From positions 70,810-83,726 of the forward strand of contig BQKZ01002205.1 in assembly GCA_036244855.1 (NCBI GenBank): a stretch of 12,917 bases of DNA, read 5' to 3'. The stretch is from Temnopleurus reevesii (taxonomy: Eukaryota; Echinodermata; Echinoidea; Temnopleuroida; Temnopleuridae). Under the pieces are notes generated by a model. That model worked only from the letters and a program-made list of their open reading frames with translations. It was not told the origin of the DNA and did no database searches. Positions 1-10,300 of the stretch are shown piece by piece. The number at the start of each line of letters is the position of its first letter. Position 1 is the first letter of the stretch. A program made the translations under genes and the position numbers.

Positions 1-393
1 TTGTACATAGAATATTTAAAAATTGATCAATGTCAAATTTAGAGTGAGGTTGCAGTATGAATCTTTTCAAAATACATGCAGAATCAATACAGAAATGCAA
101 TAACCCATCTAAAATCTGGCATTTTGTTGACTTTTCCGGGAAAAAAGAGAAAATGTGAAGCTTTGTGTACAGAGTGAATGAGGAGTTGTCCGACGTGACG
201 TCACAGATTCCGTCGAATTTGCCGATCGCACGGATCCCCATGAGCGGCAGTGATCGTCAAATCTCTGTGACTTTGAAAATTCATAACTTTTGAACGGGTT
301 GTCCAATTTTGCTCAAATTTTCACAGTTTGTTCATCTGATTTTTCTTCATATTCTGAGAGCAGGATAATTCCAGGGGATGGTTTCCCTTTAAG
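1..393. repeat. Probable dispersed repeat upstream of the gene
   Basis: No exon-like segment with splice sites was found in this stretch. It is non-coding and ends around a CCCTTTAA motif at 386-393, just before the first decayed EGF exon. From memory its general character resembles short dispersed repeats of echinoderm genomes, but no terminal repeat or second copy in the window proves this. A TGACGTCA palindrome lies at 196-203. The call is inference and would need a genome-wide copy count. Confidence 0.3.
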
Positions 394-419
394 TGACATC
401 ATTTTCTTCGTCTTAATAG

Positions 420-529
420 CATTTGATAAGTGCGTCTCGTTTCCTTGTCTTAATGGAGGACAGTGCACGGATGTCTTACGGTAATATGTTTCTTCTGCCA
501 GTGTGGCACTGGATACTTTGGTACACTGT
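420..529 (+). pseudogene. Decayed EGF exon, tandem copy 1
   Basis: This segment aligns with the intact EGF exon at 1222-1335. It follows an AG at 418-419 in the same phase and encodes [15 protein letters not shown]. About 5 extra bases after the GATGT at 470-474 shift the frame and create an in-frame TAA at 482-484. The rest of the module, CQCGTGYFGTL, is readable only in another frame. The sixth EGF cysteine and the GTAAG splice donor are missing: the sequence departs from the intact exon after GGTACACT and runs into non-exon sequence shared with copy 2. It cannot supply a functional EGF module and is best called a pseudoexon of the downstream gene. Confidence 0.75.
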
Positions 530-561
530 TATTGACCTCAACTGACTACATGATTAACTGT

Positions 562-623
562 ACTATCATCATCATCATCATCACAATCACCTCCACCTCC
601 ATCATCATTATCATCCTTACCAT

Positions 624-656
<33 letters not shown>

Positions 657-815
657 AACAATCACCTCCACCTCCATCATCATTATCATCCTTACCACCA
701 TCATCATCATCATCATCGTCACCGTCATCGTAATCCCCATAATAATCTTAATAACTATCATTCCCATCATTTCTGACATAATCGTGACTATTATCATTTG
801 TATTATAATTGAAAT
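562..815. repeat. ATC/ATT microsatellite 1 with internal duplication
   Basis: Long imperfect runs of ATC and ATT follow decayed exon copy 1. A segment of about 40 bases at 583-622 recurs at 658-697, so there is an internal tandem duplication with a period of 75 bases. Translation gives only runs of isoleucine on + or methionine on -, so the open frames here are artefacts of the repeat. Confidence 0.9.
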
Positions 816-856
816 AAGTAATGGAATCATTTTATCCTTTCATTGATTGTAAATAG

Positions 857-961
857 CTTTTGATAACTGCGCCTCGTTTCCTTGTCTTAACGGAGGACAG
901 TGCACGGATGTCCTCATGAGTTTCCTCTGCCAGTGTGACACTGGATACTTTGGTACACTCT
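857..961 (+). pseudogene. Decayed EGF exon, tandem copy 2
   Basis: This copy is about 92% identical to the intact exon at 1222-1335 by manual alignment (8 differences in about 105 bases). It keeps the AG acceptor at 855-856 and the frame. It encodes [15 protein letters not shown] and later CQCDTGYFGTL, giving five of the six EGF cysteines. Where the intact exon has TGT for the sixth cysteine followed by a donor, this copy has TTA and continues into the same non-exon sequence seen after copy 1. With no recognisable donor and no sixth cysteine it is probably not used as an exon. The preceding intron end resembles the one before the intact exon, so the duplicated unit included intron sequence. 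Confidence 0.75.
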
Positions 962-993
962 TATTGATTTCAACTGACTACATGGTTTACCGT

Positions 994-1190
994 ACTATCA
1001 TTATCATCTTTATCATCATCATCATCATCATCATTACAACCACCGCCATCATCATCACTATCATTTTTATCATCTTCATTGTAATCATCATACTCATCTG
1101 TATCATCATCACCATCATTACTGATACTACCATACTTTGCTTGATGATAGTTATCATCAATAATATCATTATCATTATCATCAGTAATGG
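994..1190. repeat. ATC/ATT microsatellite 2
   Basis: An imperfect ATC/ATT/ATA repeat follows decayed exon copy 2, in the same relative position as microsatellite 1. It belongs to the duplicated exon-plus-intron unit of about 365 to 437 bases. Its open frames are low-complexity artefacts. Confidence 0.9.
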
Positions 1191-1221
1191 AATCATCGTT
1201 ATCCTTTCATTGTTTTACTAG

Positions 1222-1335
1222 CTTTTGATAACTGCGCCTCGTTTCCTTGTCTCAATGGAGGACAGTGCACGGATGTAATAGTGAGTTTCCTCTGTCAGTG
1301 TGACACTGGATTCTTTGGTACACTCTGTGAATCGG
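1222..1335 (+). CDS. Exon: EGF domain (intact tandem copy 3)
   Basis: The exon lies between an AG at 1220-1221 and a GTAAG donor at 1336, in phase 1 at both ends. It encodes a compact EGF module with all six cysteines: [12 protein letters not shown], then eight residues, [12 protein letters not shown]. The LNGGQC and DTGFFG elements are typical of EGF repeats in fibropellin and Notch-like proteins. The calcium-binding D-x-[DN]-E pattern before the first cysteine is absent (FDNC instead). It is the only intact member of a three-copy tandem array whose other members at 420 and 857 have decayed. Symmetric 1-1 phase lets such an exon be duplicated or skipped without shifting the frame. Confidence 0.88.
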
Positions 1336-4300
1336 GTAAGACATCATTATCTGTATATTTAACATAAATCAATATTTTAGATCAGGCTCTTTGCCCGGCA
1401 GCATCCAGCGTGTTTAAGATAAAGATTGGGATTTGTTGTGTTCTGCGTATCCGACATTTATATTTACATACTTTAAGCTTAGATGATAGTTGCGTCCGAA
1501 TCAATAATGGACTACATTCTAAACAATGTCTACATAAACTGCAGTTAAACCATGTGTCCTATAGAATATGGACAACGATCGTCAAACCATGTACCTGTAT
1601 GTTGATTGTAATATATTTTACTATATGTACATGATGTACGGCAATATTCTCATAAGCTTTATTTTTTTTACTTCTCGGCAAGCGATATCCACGATTTCAC
1701 TTTACCCAACAGTAGGGTCAATCATTCGTCTAAGCCTTACACGAAATTGTCCAACGAGTTAATAATGTTATTATAAAGGCATTATTCCACTTCGGACTAA
1801 ATTTGAATATAAGTCCCTAAGCGATCTAACATATTCTCTAAAAAAAATATCTCTTTGCAGCAATCCAATGTCTTCTCCCACCGATACCCGACGGGTTGAA
1901 TACGTTTGATGGAGCATGCATCGGACCTTCATCTATCGATTTCGGTCAGAGCTGTACCTACCGTTGTGATCTCGGTTTCCTCATCAGAGGGGATCCTACG
2001 CAGACCTGTCAGTCTGATGGAACACTGGATGGTGTATTTCCTTTCTGCGAAGGTAAAAATATCATACATACTGTATACCTATAAAACAGAAAAGCTGTAG
2101 AAGACCAATTTTATTGTTTTAGCACACAATAATATTCATTGCATTCGGGGGAAATCGTGAAAATGATAATTATGTGGTGTTAATTGGTAGATTCTGCGAG
2201 CATGAAATGGTGGGATTGCTTCGTCAGAGACACAAATTCAAATACAAACTATTTGTTTTCAAATTGAGATTACAATATTTGTAATATAAGGTCTTGGATG
2301 ACTAGTGCATAAACTGGTTCAGACGGTTGACGAAAGGTTGCTTGATTGCTCTGTTTTTTTTCACCCAAAACATTAATCTTTTTGAACTACACATAAAATC
2401 TGGAACAGAAGAATTAATAAATAAATACTGGATTGTTCTTGTTGTTTTTCCCTGCTTAGATATGAACGAATGTACAATTGGATTGATGTGTGCAGACCCA
2501 AACAGCTTCTGCCTGAACAACGTCGGATCCTTCATGTGTGTTTGCAATGCTGGGTTCCAGCTTATGCCTGATGGGACTTGTCAAGGTAAAGGAAAATACA
2601 ACTTTCAAAAAATTCTGAAAAAATTCTTGAAATTAAAAAAAAAGTCTAGAGTAGTCCTGGAAATATAAGAATCATGTCAGATATTGTTTCACGGGTGGAT
2701 TAAACTCGCCTTGTTTCAACACTGCAAAGTGATGGCGTGGATTTTGTGAGTAGAAATTCAGGTAAATCCGATTTTGAAATGTACGCAAAGCGTATCATTT
2801 AACCGTTAAATCATATATAAAGTTACCGTGCTACTTATTTCGTCCGTATAGCTTGATTTTAGCCAACAGATTTTCGTTTCATCTTTTACATTTACTGTTA
2901 TACCAGAATATTATTTTACCGTAAACGAATATACGTAGATAACCCAAATAAGTTTCCATTATATTTTAACGATAGGAGCAAGGCTGGAAATGAATATGAA
3001 TAACTTTTTCTATACAATTAAAGATGATTGACTTCAAAATAAAATCCGATGACTTGGCAGAGCTGTTGCTGCAATCTCAATTTGATAATCGGTCAATGAG
3101 ATTCTATCATCATTATTCCTTTTGTATGTATTTTTTCTTTGTCGAACTTAATAATTATTCCTCATGCAGTTTCTCTTCTCATTGTCATTACATAATTTCT
3201 AAACATTATTATGTTTTCCTTGCTAGAATCTACATCTATATCTTGCGTCGGTAACTTGTGTCAGAATGGTGGATCGTGTATACCAGATACCAACCGTGTT
3301 GTATGCGCATGCCTTGATGGGTTCACTGGACCTGTCTGCGAAATCGGTAAGAGGGAGCTTCATCAATAAGCAGATTGCCTCAGCACCAGGGCGGTGTAAC
3401 ATGATGTCATCAGGGGCCTGTAACATCAAAGAGATACTCTCGATCTTGCGATGAATTGCAAATTCTAGTACATGTTTTGCTATTGACTTACGATTGATAT
3501 CATTCGCACGACTGATTGGGAATCTTTAGGGTACTGTCCTCAGGTTATCAAGAGCCTGAGTGTAACATTATATAGATACACTCAATCTTTCGGTCAATTG
3601 CGGAATTCACTACATGATTTACCATGGACTTACGATTGGTGTAAATCGCACGATCGATTGGATATTTTTATGTTACGGGAGCCCAGGTCGACTTTAAGCA
3701 AATATGGATTACGTTATTGAGTGTTATTCTCAAATGACATTTAATCATTTTGCGGAAGAATGCATATCTAGTTATTCTCAAAGTTGTTTTTTAAATTCCC
3801 GCCAAGGACCTTTTAATTCATATGTTTTGACTTGGATGAGGTGAAGGTTATGTCTTAGAATATATTTAAAGTATCGAAAAAAAACACTATCATTTCGCTA
3901 CATTTAATCACTAGTATCAAAATAAGTTTTAATAAAGCAACTCGTATCTTACTGTGTCGTTCACTGTAACCCCAAAGTAGTCTCTAATAGGACGTATATG
4001 CAGCCATATTTCTTTATCCAGTAGTTTAAGAGAGCAAGCTGTAGAAAGACCACGAGATTGATTTAAAAGACTGCATCCCACTCTGGCAGTTAGGAGTGCT
4101 TTGACATTTATCAAGCCGTGTATCTGTTGCAAAGATCTATCGGCATAATTTAAAATGAAATTCACAAGGAAATTAAAACTCTCATCTACTGATGCTCCTG
4201 ATAACTCATAAGTCACTGATAAGTCATTTTTCTATCTTGAAGATTTAACCTGTGATGGAGTTTTGTGCGGGTCTTCGCAAGTCTGTGTGAATGAACAATG

Positions 4301-7300
4301 CACCTGTCTCGAAGGGTTTACCCTTGTATCAGGGGTGTGTGAAAGTAAGTATGTACAAATAGTATACAACGTTGGACCACGAAAACATTATACTTCTTCA
4401 TATGAAACCCAAAGTCATTAAAATCAAGCAAGAATCCATTACTTTTTTCCGATCCGCTTCTTTATATTGTTTAAGAGGCAACACTTCTCAAGCTTTCCAC
4501 TGAGTTCTGATACGAAAGGATGCTCATCTTTCATGCCTAATCAATTTAAATGTGTTCGACTGTGAAAATTCATCTGTGCTACGTGAAGATGTTAAACACT
4601 TAGCTTTTGCTCTGAACACTACAAACAGATTAACTCGAAATTTAGGAGCTTGTGTTGAGAGCACAATCTAAATTTTCAGTAATTTAAGTGTAAATCCCCA
4701 CGTTTACCGTAGTTTCATAGGACCGTACCGTCATGTTTATTACGTCATAAGCCCATAACTAATTTTATGATACACACCACAATATTTGGTCACTGTTGTG
4801 CTCTTTGCTTTTCTTTATAGGTCCATGTTTTCCATCTTGCGACTTTTCCACCGAGATGTGCGTGCAAACTACAAATGGTGGTTTTGAATGTATCTGCCGG
4901 CCAGACAGAGAGAGAAGCTTTTGGACCGGACTTTGCATTCCCAGTAAGTTTAAAGGGAAATTAACCCAGACATTAATAGGCTGTCGCTTGATGAGGAAAA
5001 ATGATCAAACTGTAAAAATTCAGTTGAGGCAAATCGGATGATTTGAAGATACACCCCTTATGGTGTCCTTGACTTGGCAACATAAATCCTACATAGCTGA
5101 ATTTATAGAGAGATAGTTAGCTAAAGAGAATTATTGAAGTCAAATGCTTACACAGTTATGGTTAAAATCTACCTTTAAATGTTAGACTTAGCACCAGAAC
5201 CATAGTTGAACAGACGGGTTTACTGAAAGATATAATTTTTATGCGTTCTTTGTATATACAAATGTTGCTCGTGACAACCCGAAAGCCTTACCAAGGCTTG
5301 ACCGACGCAACATCAGGCAATGTACAGGTAAGTTCTATATTGCACGTGAGCCTACGGGCCCTTATTTACTCGTGTGTGATCAACAGATATATAGCCTGTA
5401 AAATGGGTTGGATTGTTGGAAACAGATTTGCAACATACACAAGAGCGGAATTGCCAATGACTTCATAGCTTTCGATGAAATGTATTTGGAATTATATTTT
5501 GATCTTGAAACGTAGAGCGAAACATTCCAACATCTTTCAAATTGTCACTTTCTTTTACTAATTGCAGGAAGTGGAACCTTCGCTTCTGTTTTCACCCTTG
5601 ATGAAATTGATGGTATTCCTGTTGACTTCAATCCAGCTTTTGGCGATCCGACAAGCCTCGCTTTTCTGAGTGGTTCCTCTGCGGTTACAAGCTTAGTAAG
5701 TATGATTTGTCTTTGGTTCATAACGGCTCTCCTCCGACACCAAATTCGTGGTTACCCCCTGCTCGCAATCACCAAAAGTGATAAACTTTTCGAATTTTCC
5801 AATTTTCAACCCCTGTTTGCTCTTCAAAGTCCTTGCATATACTGCGGGTATTCATTGGATCCCTGGAATAGAGTACAATAAAAAGCAACTGACTGTAGTT
5901 AACAGCCGATTTAATCATGTAACACTACATATATCGAACGGTCTTAAACGTGAACGAGGTAACAAAAGATAGAGTAATTTCTTTGCTTTATGGGTTGAAA
6001 TTGGTGGGTTATTCTTACGTTCGCCAAGAATTATCGGCTGCATGATGACATACGCTCTACAATCAATCTTCTTGTGTGCGAGCAATATGATTTTGCATTT
6101 TTACTCTCTTAATTCCGAAGACTTAAATTTTAAGTCTTTGTTGAGACTTAAAATATTTAAATCTCTTAAGACTTAATAACATACATAAATCCAAAAAAGT
6201 TTTAATAAGAAATCTAAAAGACTTGTTTTTTAAGTCATAATGGATTTGATTCATAAAACTTTAACAGTTCTAAATTTTTAAGTCAAAGAAGAGTTTTATT
6301 TTAAAACTTAAAGTTTTGTCACTATCTCAAGCCGGCAGTGGATTTAAAAAATAAATCTTTTGGACTTAAAAATAGATCTTTGGAATTAAGAGAGTAGCCT
6401 CTGATCCTTCATAAAATTTGGTTAGAAATCGTGCATATGCAAAGATGCCAACCGTTCTGGAAAAGTATGAAGTGTATATTCATACAACATGATTATAAAC
6501 TATTTCCGTGAAATAAAGTGTGACAGTGTCATGGGACAATAGATTCATTCGCGGTGTAATGAACTGTGCGATACATTAATCGCAGGCCGGTTCCGATTTG
6601 AAAAGCATAATAAAGAAGCATTGAAATATAGCGTTTGACTTAAATTATATCGTGTTATAATAATAGAAGTCTTCGAGAAACATGAGAAAAGCTTAAAGTG
6701 CGATTGTCATCATCACGTTTGTTTTCACTTTTGCTCACATGTTGCGTTATACAAATTGTTGATCTCATGCATATTTCAAAACGGTTGGCATCACTGCATC
6801 AGTTAATGAATTCGATTTATCGGATACATTAATGGATCTGTTATTTGTGCAGCTCCCTCTGGCGTTCCAGTCTGGTGGAATGACGGGTGTGATCGGTGTC
6901 AGTGTGGAAGGATTCTCTCAGGGAAGCCTGAGATGTGAGATCCGGGTCTTTGTAGGAGCAGACTTTGAAGGTTCTGCTGCTGATCTAGAAAATGTCCTTA
7001 TGCCAAACGGCTCGTCACCACGCTTTGCTGATGCATCGCAGGATATTGTGATACGGCAGAACTCTGTTACTATTCAAGGTTGGTATATATTTTTGATGAT
7101 GAGTGACTGTACGTTAATTCATAAAACTACATTATTCTTTACATCATTTGAAGTACAGCCACATGAAAACTTCTCAAAGTCATTTCCCAAATTATATTAC
7201 AATTTAAAAAGAAAATTTAATCATTCTTTCTAATACGACTTTGCGTTTTTCCATAAACTTACGTAATATTATAATGTCCGTATGCAGAATTCCCCTCACT

Positions 7301-10300
7301 TATACATGTGTCCAGCCAGCTATTCTTTGTTGTAGAATTGTCCAATAAAAGCGGTCGTCTTAGGAGGGTATACCTAATAGGATAAATGAATGAATGTATG
7401 CATCAATTGAGTATTAATCATCAATTAGTAGTAATAGAAAACGATTTATCTTGCTGTAGTATTTACCTCAATAGTATAGAATAATGTTACTTTCTCTTTT
7501 CGCAATGTAATACATGTATGTCTATTTTCGTATGAAAAGTACATATGTTATTTATTGTATTTTAGTGTGACATTCTCTTGTTATATCTCTTACTTAGAAA
7601 TAACCAGTCCTGACCCTTGTGAAGTACCGGAATTAAACGACTGTTCCGTGAATGCTGTTTGTATGAACGTCGGTGAAATTGGTTATCTCTGTATGTGCGT
7701 GGAAGGTTATGTAGACCTCTTTCCAGATTCCCTCCCAGGACGCTTCTGTGTCGAAGGTAATGCGTAATGCCCCGGTCACATAGAGCCCGGAAGCAACACG
7801 ATTCAATACGACGAACAAAGCGTCGTATTGAATCGTGTTGCTTCCGGGCTTCTATGTGACTGGGGCCTTAACAAAGGCTAAATCACACTTTTGTGATGAC
7901 AGTTGATGTCTTCTCAGCGTCCACGACAGTTTACTTGAAAGAAGCTCCGTGGAAGCAGAAAATACGGAGGAAATACGTTTAGCAGATGTTTGCAAGTGCA
8001 TACGTAGATTGCAAGAAGAACGCTTTAAACGAGGGCCAAGCGTCTTCCCTTGGTATTTTTATGGTCATGGAGCCCACTTCAAATATCATGAACGCAGGAC
8101 AGACGTTTGCAATAAATTTAAAGATGACTTTGGGCCTTAATCGTGTAAAGTAACGTTAATACAGTCATATTGCACACCAATATTGTGATATAATTGTGAA
8201 TTTTAAGCTATTGGTCCAAAAATCAGATAATTACCAATTGATTTGTGAAAGTAATCTGTAATTTTTTAAATCCTCCAAACATGCCATATATCGCTGGTTT
8301 AGGGGAAATATAAAAACTTATTTATATTTCCATATGATTGTTTATATTTAACGTGCATGTTTCACCATGACATCTTTAAAAGCAATAAGATCCACATGAG
8401 TTATATCACCCGTAAATGAGTCACTATGACACATTAAATATATTCACGATTTAGCATCATTTTCTAAGGAAATAACTTCTCAGTAACTAGTAGGTTAAAA
8501 ATGAAAAAAGTATTACACGGCCGATAGGAGGGCAATATCAACACCAATACCTCATCACAAACGATTAAGTTAATATCATCATCATTGTTTAATTTATTTC
8601 ATTTTTGTTTTCATTACTTGGTTGATTCTATTCCACAGAGATACACACCACCAATCATCCTGAAACTGAGATTGATCAAGGTATGTACCTATTTAATGGG
8701 TGTTAGAATATGTACGTAAAATAAAATGGGTAATGGGACATTAATTTCGTACGCGGTTTATTGAACTGTGGAGACACTACAAAGGCAAGCCGGTTCAGAT
8801 TTGAAAATCATTACAAAAAAGCACTAAATAGGCGTTCGACTTAATTTCACTGAAATAGGTTGTCGTGTATTCTATGTATGAATATAAATAAATGCTTAAA
8901 TATCTAACCCCAAATGAGATGGCATATTTGGGATATACGTGGCATGAAGGGTGGGGGTACTAATTCGACTCCCTCATGATCATTTGTACATTGCATTTCT
9001 CCAAAAATTACTCAGATATGAATTATGCTTAACTTGTTTTTACCCAGTTACAAATGACTTTAAGAATGACTTTACTCACGACTGGCGCAAGTTCTTGGGC
9101 TGAATGATCGATAATATTCTTAGTTGTATTACACTTGGTAACGTACTCCAGTCTTTCTTGAAGTATATGTAAATTTAAGAACGATTTTGTGAAACACTAT
9201 CCAGGGAGGTGTTTCACCAAGGTAAGAAAGACTTTAAGAACGACTTTACGTTTGACTGGTATCACTTCTTGTGCGTAATGGTTCACACTATAAAGGCCCG
9301 CGCACACCAAACACGGCACGGCATAACGGCACGGTATTTACGCGCTATCTTGCTTGTTATTGGTCAGCGCGCTCCTCCGCGCAAAGGATGTGTAACAATT
9401 GGCCAATCACAGGGGAGATAGCGCGTAAAAACCTTGCCGTTATGCCGTGCCGTGTTTGGTGTGCTGTGGCCTTTACACGCATTCCGCGCAAGAAATGATA
9501 CCTGTCGAACTTAAAGTCGTGCGTAACTTTAAGAACGACTTGGTGAAACACTATCCAGGTCAGATGAGGAGGAACTGTGAGAGTAATTCAGGCTTGAATT
9601 AAAAAAAAGTATAAATTATCCAGTGAAGGAATAAAGTCATTTGCATCTTTAATTACCCAAAATGAATGCAGATTTAACGTTGTGCCTTGTTCTTATTCGA
9701 TCGAAATCAAACACAATATGTTACAGATAATAATTTTATAAAATCTGTTATTTCTAAATGCAAGTTATGAGCTTCAAAATAAATTAAATACATTTTCTCC
9801 TTTTTATTTTTTACAAATACAGAATCGGGTATACACAACAGGACTGTTTTCGTTGCTGCAGTTTCATCGGTTGCCATAGTAATAGTCCTCATTGTGATAG
9901 TCTTCTGCATCAATCTAATTCGCATACATCGTGAGGAATACAGGGTGAAGCGACGAGCTGCTGGTGCCATTGCTGATACAAGTTCAGAGATGGATGATTT
10001 CGAAATTCCAGAGGTTTGCAATCATAGTTTATTTGTATTTTAATTATCTCAAAGACATATTAAATGACGAACGTCAACAATCCCATTGATGAATTTCATA
10101 ATTTACTTATTTATTCACTTTATTTCCACGAAATATATCCTTGTAAACTAAAGCACTTACTCAAATATTTGTGCTCATTACCAACGCCTGTAAATTTAGA
10201 ACTACGGATGGAAGACGCTTGATCGACCTAAGCGTTTGGATGACGCTTGACATACAAATGTGTCAGCTAAGCGTCTTACATCCGTAATTCTGAGTTCTTG

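Larger units (their letters stand above)
3347..4242 (+). other. Intron of 896 bases with tandem repeat
   Basis: A phase 1 intron carrying two diverged direct copies of a repeat at 3416-3520 and 3554-3661. A 95-residue open frame on the opposite strand (3929-4216) has no recognisable homology and is described as a weak finding. The rest shows nothing recognisable. Confidence 0.7.
5696..6852 (+). other. Intron of 1,157 bases inside the SEA domain
   Basis: The longest intron of the gene, in phase 0, from GTAAGT to TTTGTGCAG. It contains a MITE at 6102-6396 and a repeat at 6531-6645 that recurs in a later intron. No exon was seen inside. Confidence 0.8.
8681..9822 (+). other. Intron of 1,142 bases with several repeats
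   Basis: A phase 1 intron holding dispersed repeat copy B (8733-8845), related motifs at about 9050-9205, and the foldback at 9209-9551. The 3' end has a pyrimidine tract and ACAG. No coding exon was recognised. Confidence 0.78.

Noticed and set aside
196..203. TGACGTCA, a CRE-like palindrome
   Set aside because: An eight-base match in probable repeat sequence far from any visible promoter is not evidence of regulation.
463..1221. Long open frames made of isoleucine (+) or methionine (-) runs
   Set aside because: They are translations of ATC/ATT microsatellites and lack any sign of coding outside the short decayed EGF segments.
5278..5329. Possible extra exon before a GTAAGT at 5330
   Set aside because: No good acceptor precedes it, and its phase would put the next exon (5568) into a frame with a stop near its end.
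7949..8140. 64-residue open frame on the + strand in the intron after the last EGF
   Set aside because: It lacks splice context, methionine start support and recognisable domain, and probably lies in repeat sequence linked to the foldback at 7765.
9209..9551. Open frames on both strands within the foldback
   Set aside because: Both strands give similar peptides because the DNA is palindromic; this is a structural artefact.
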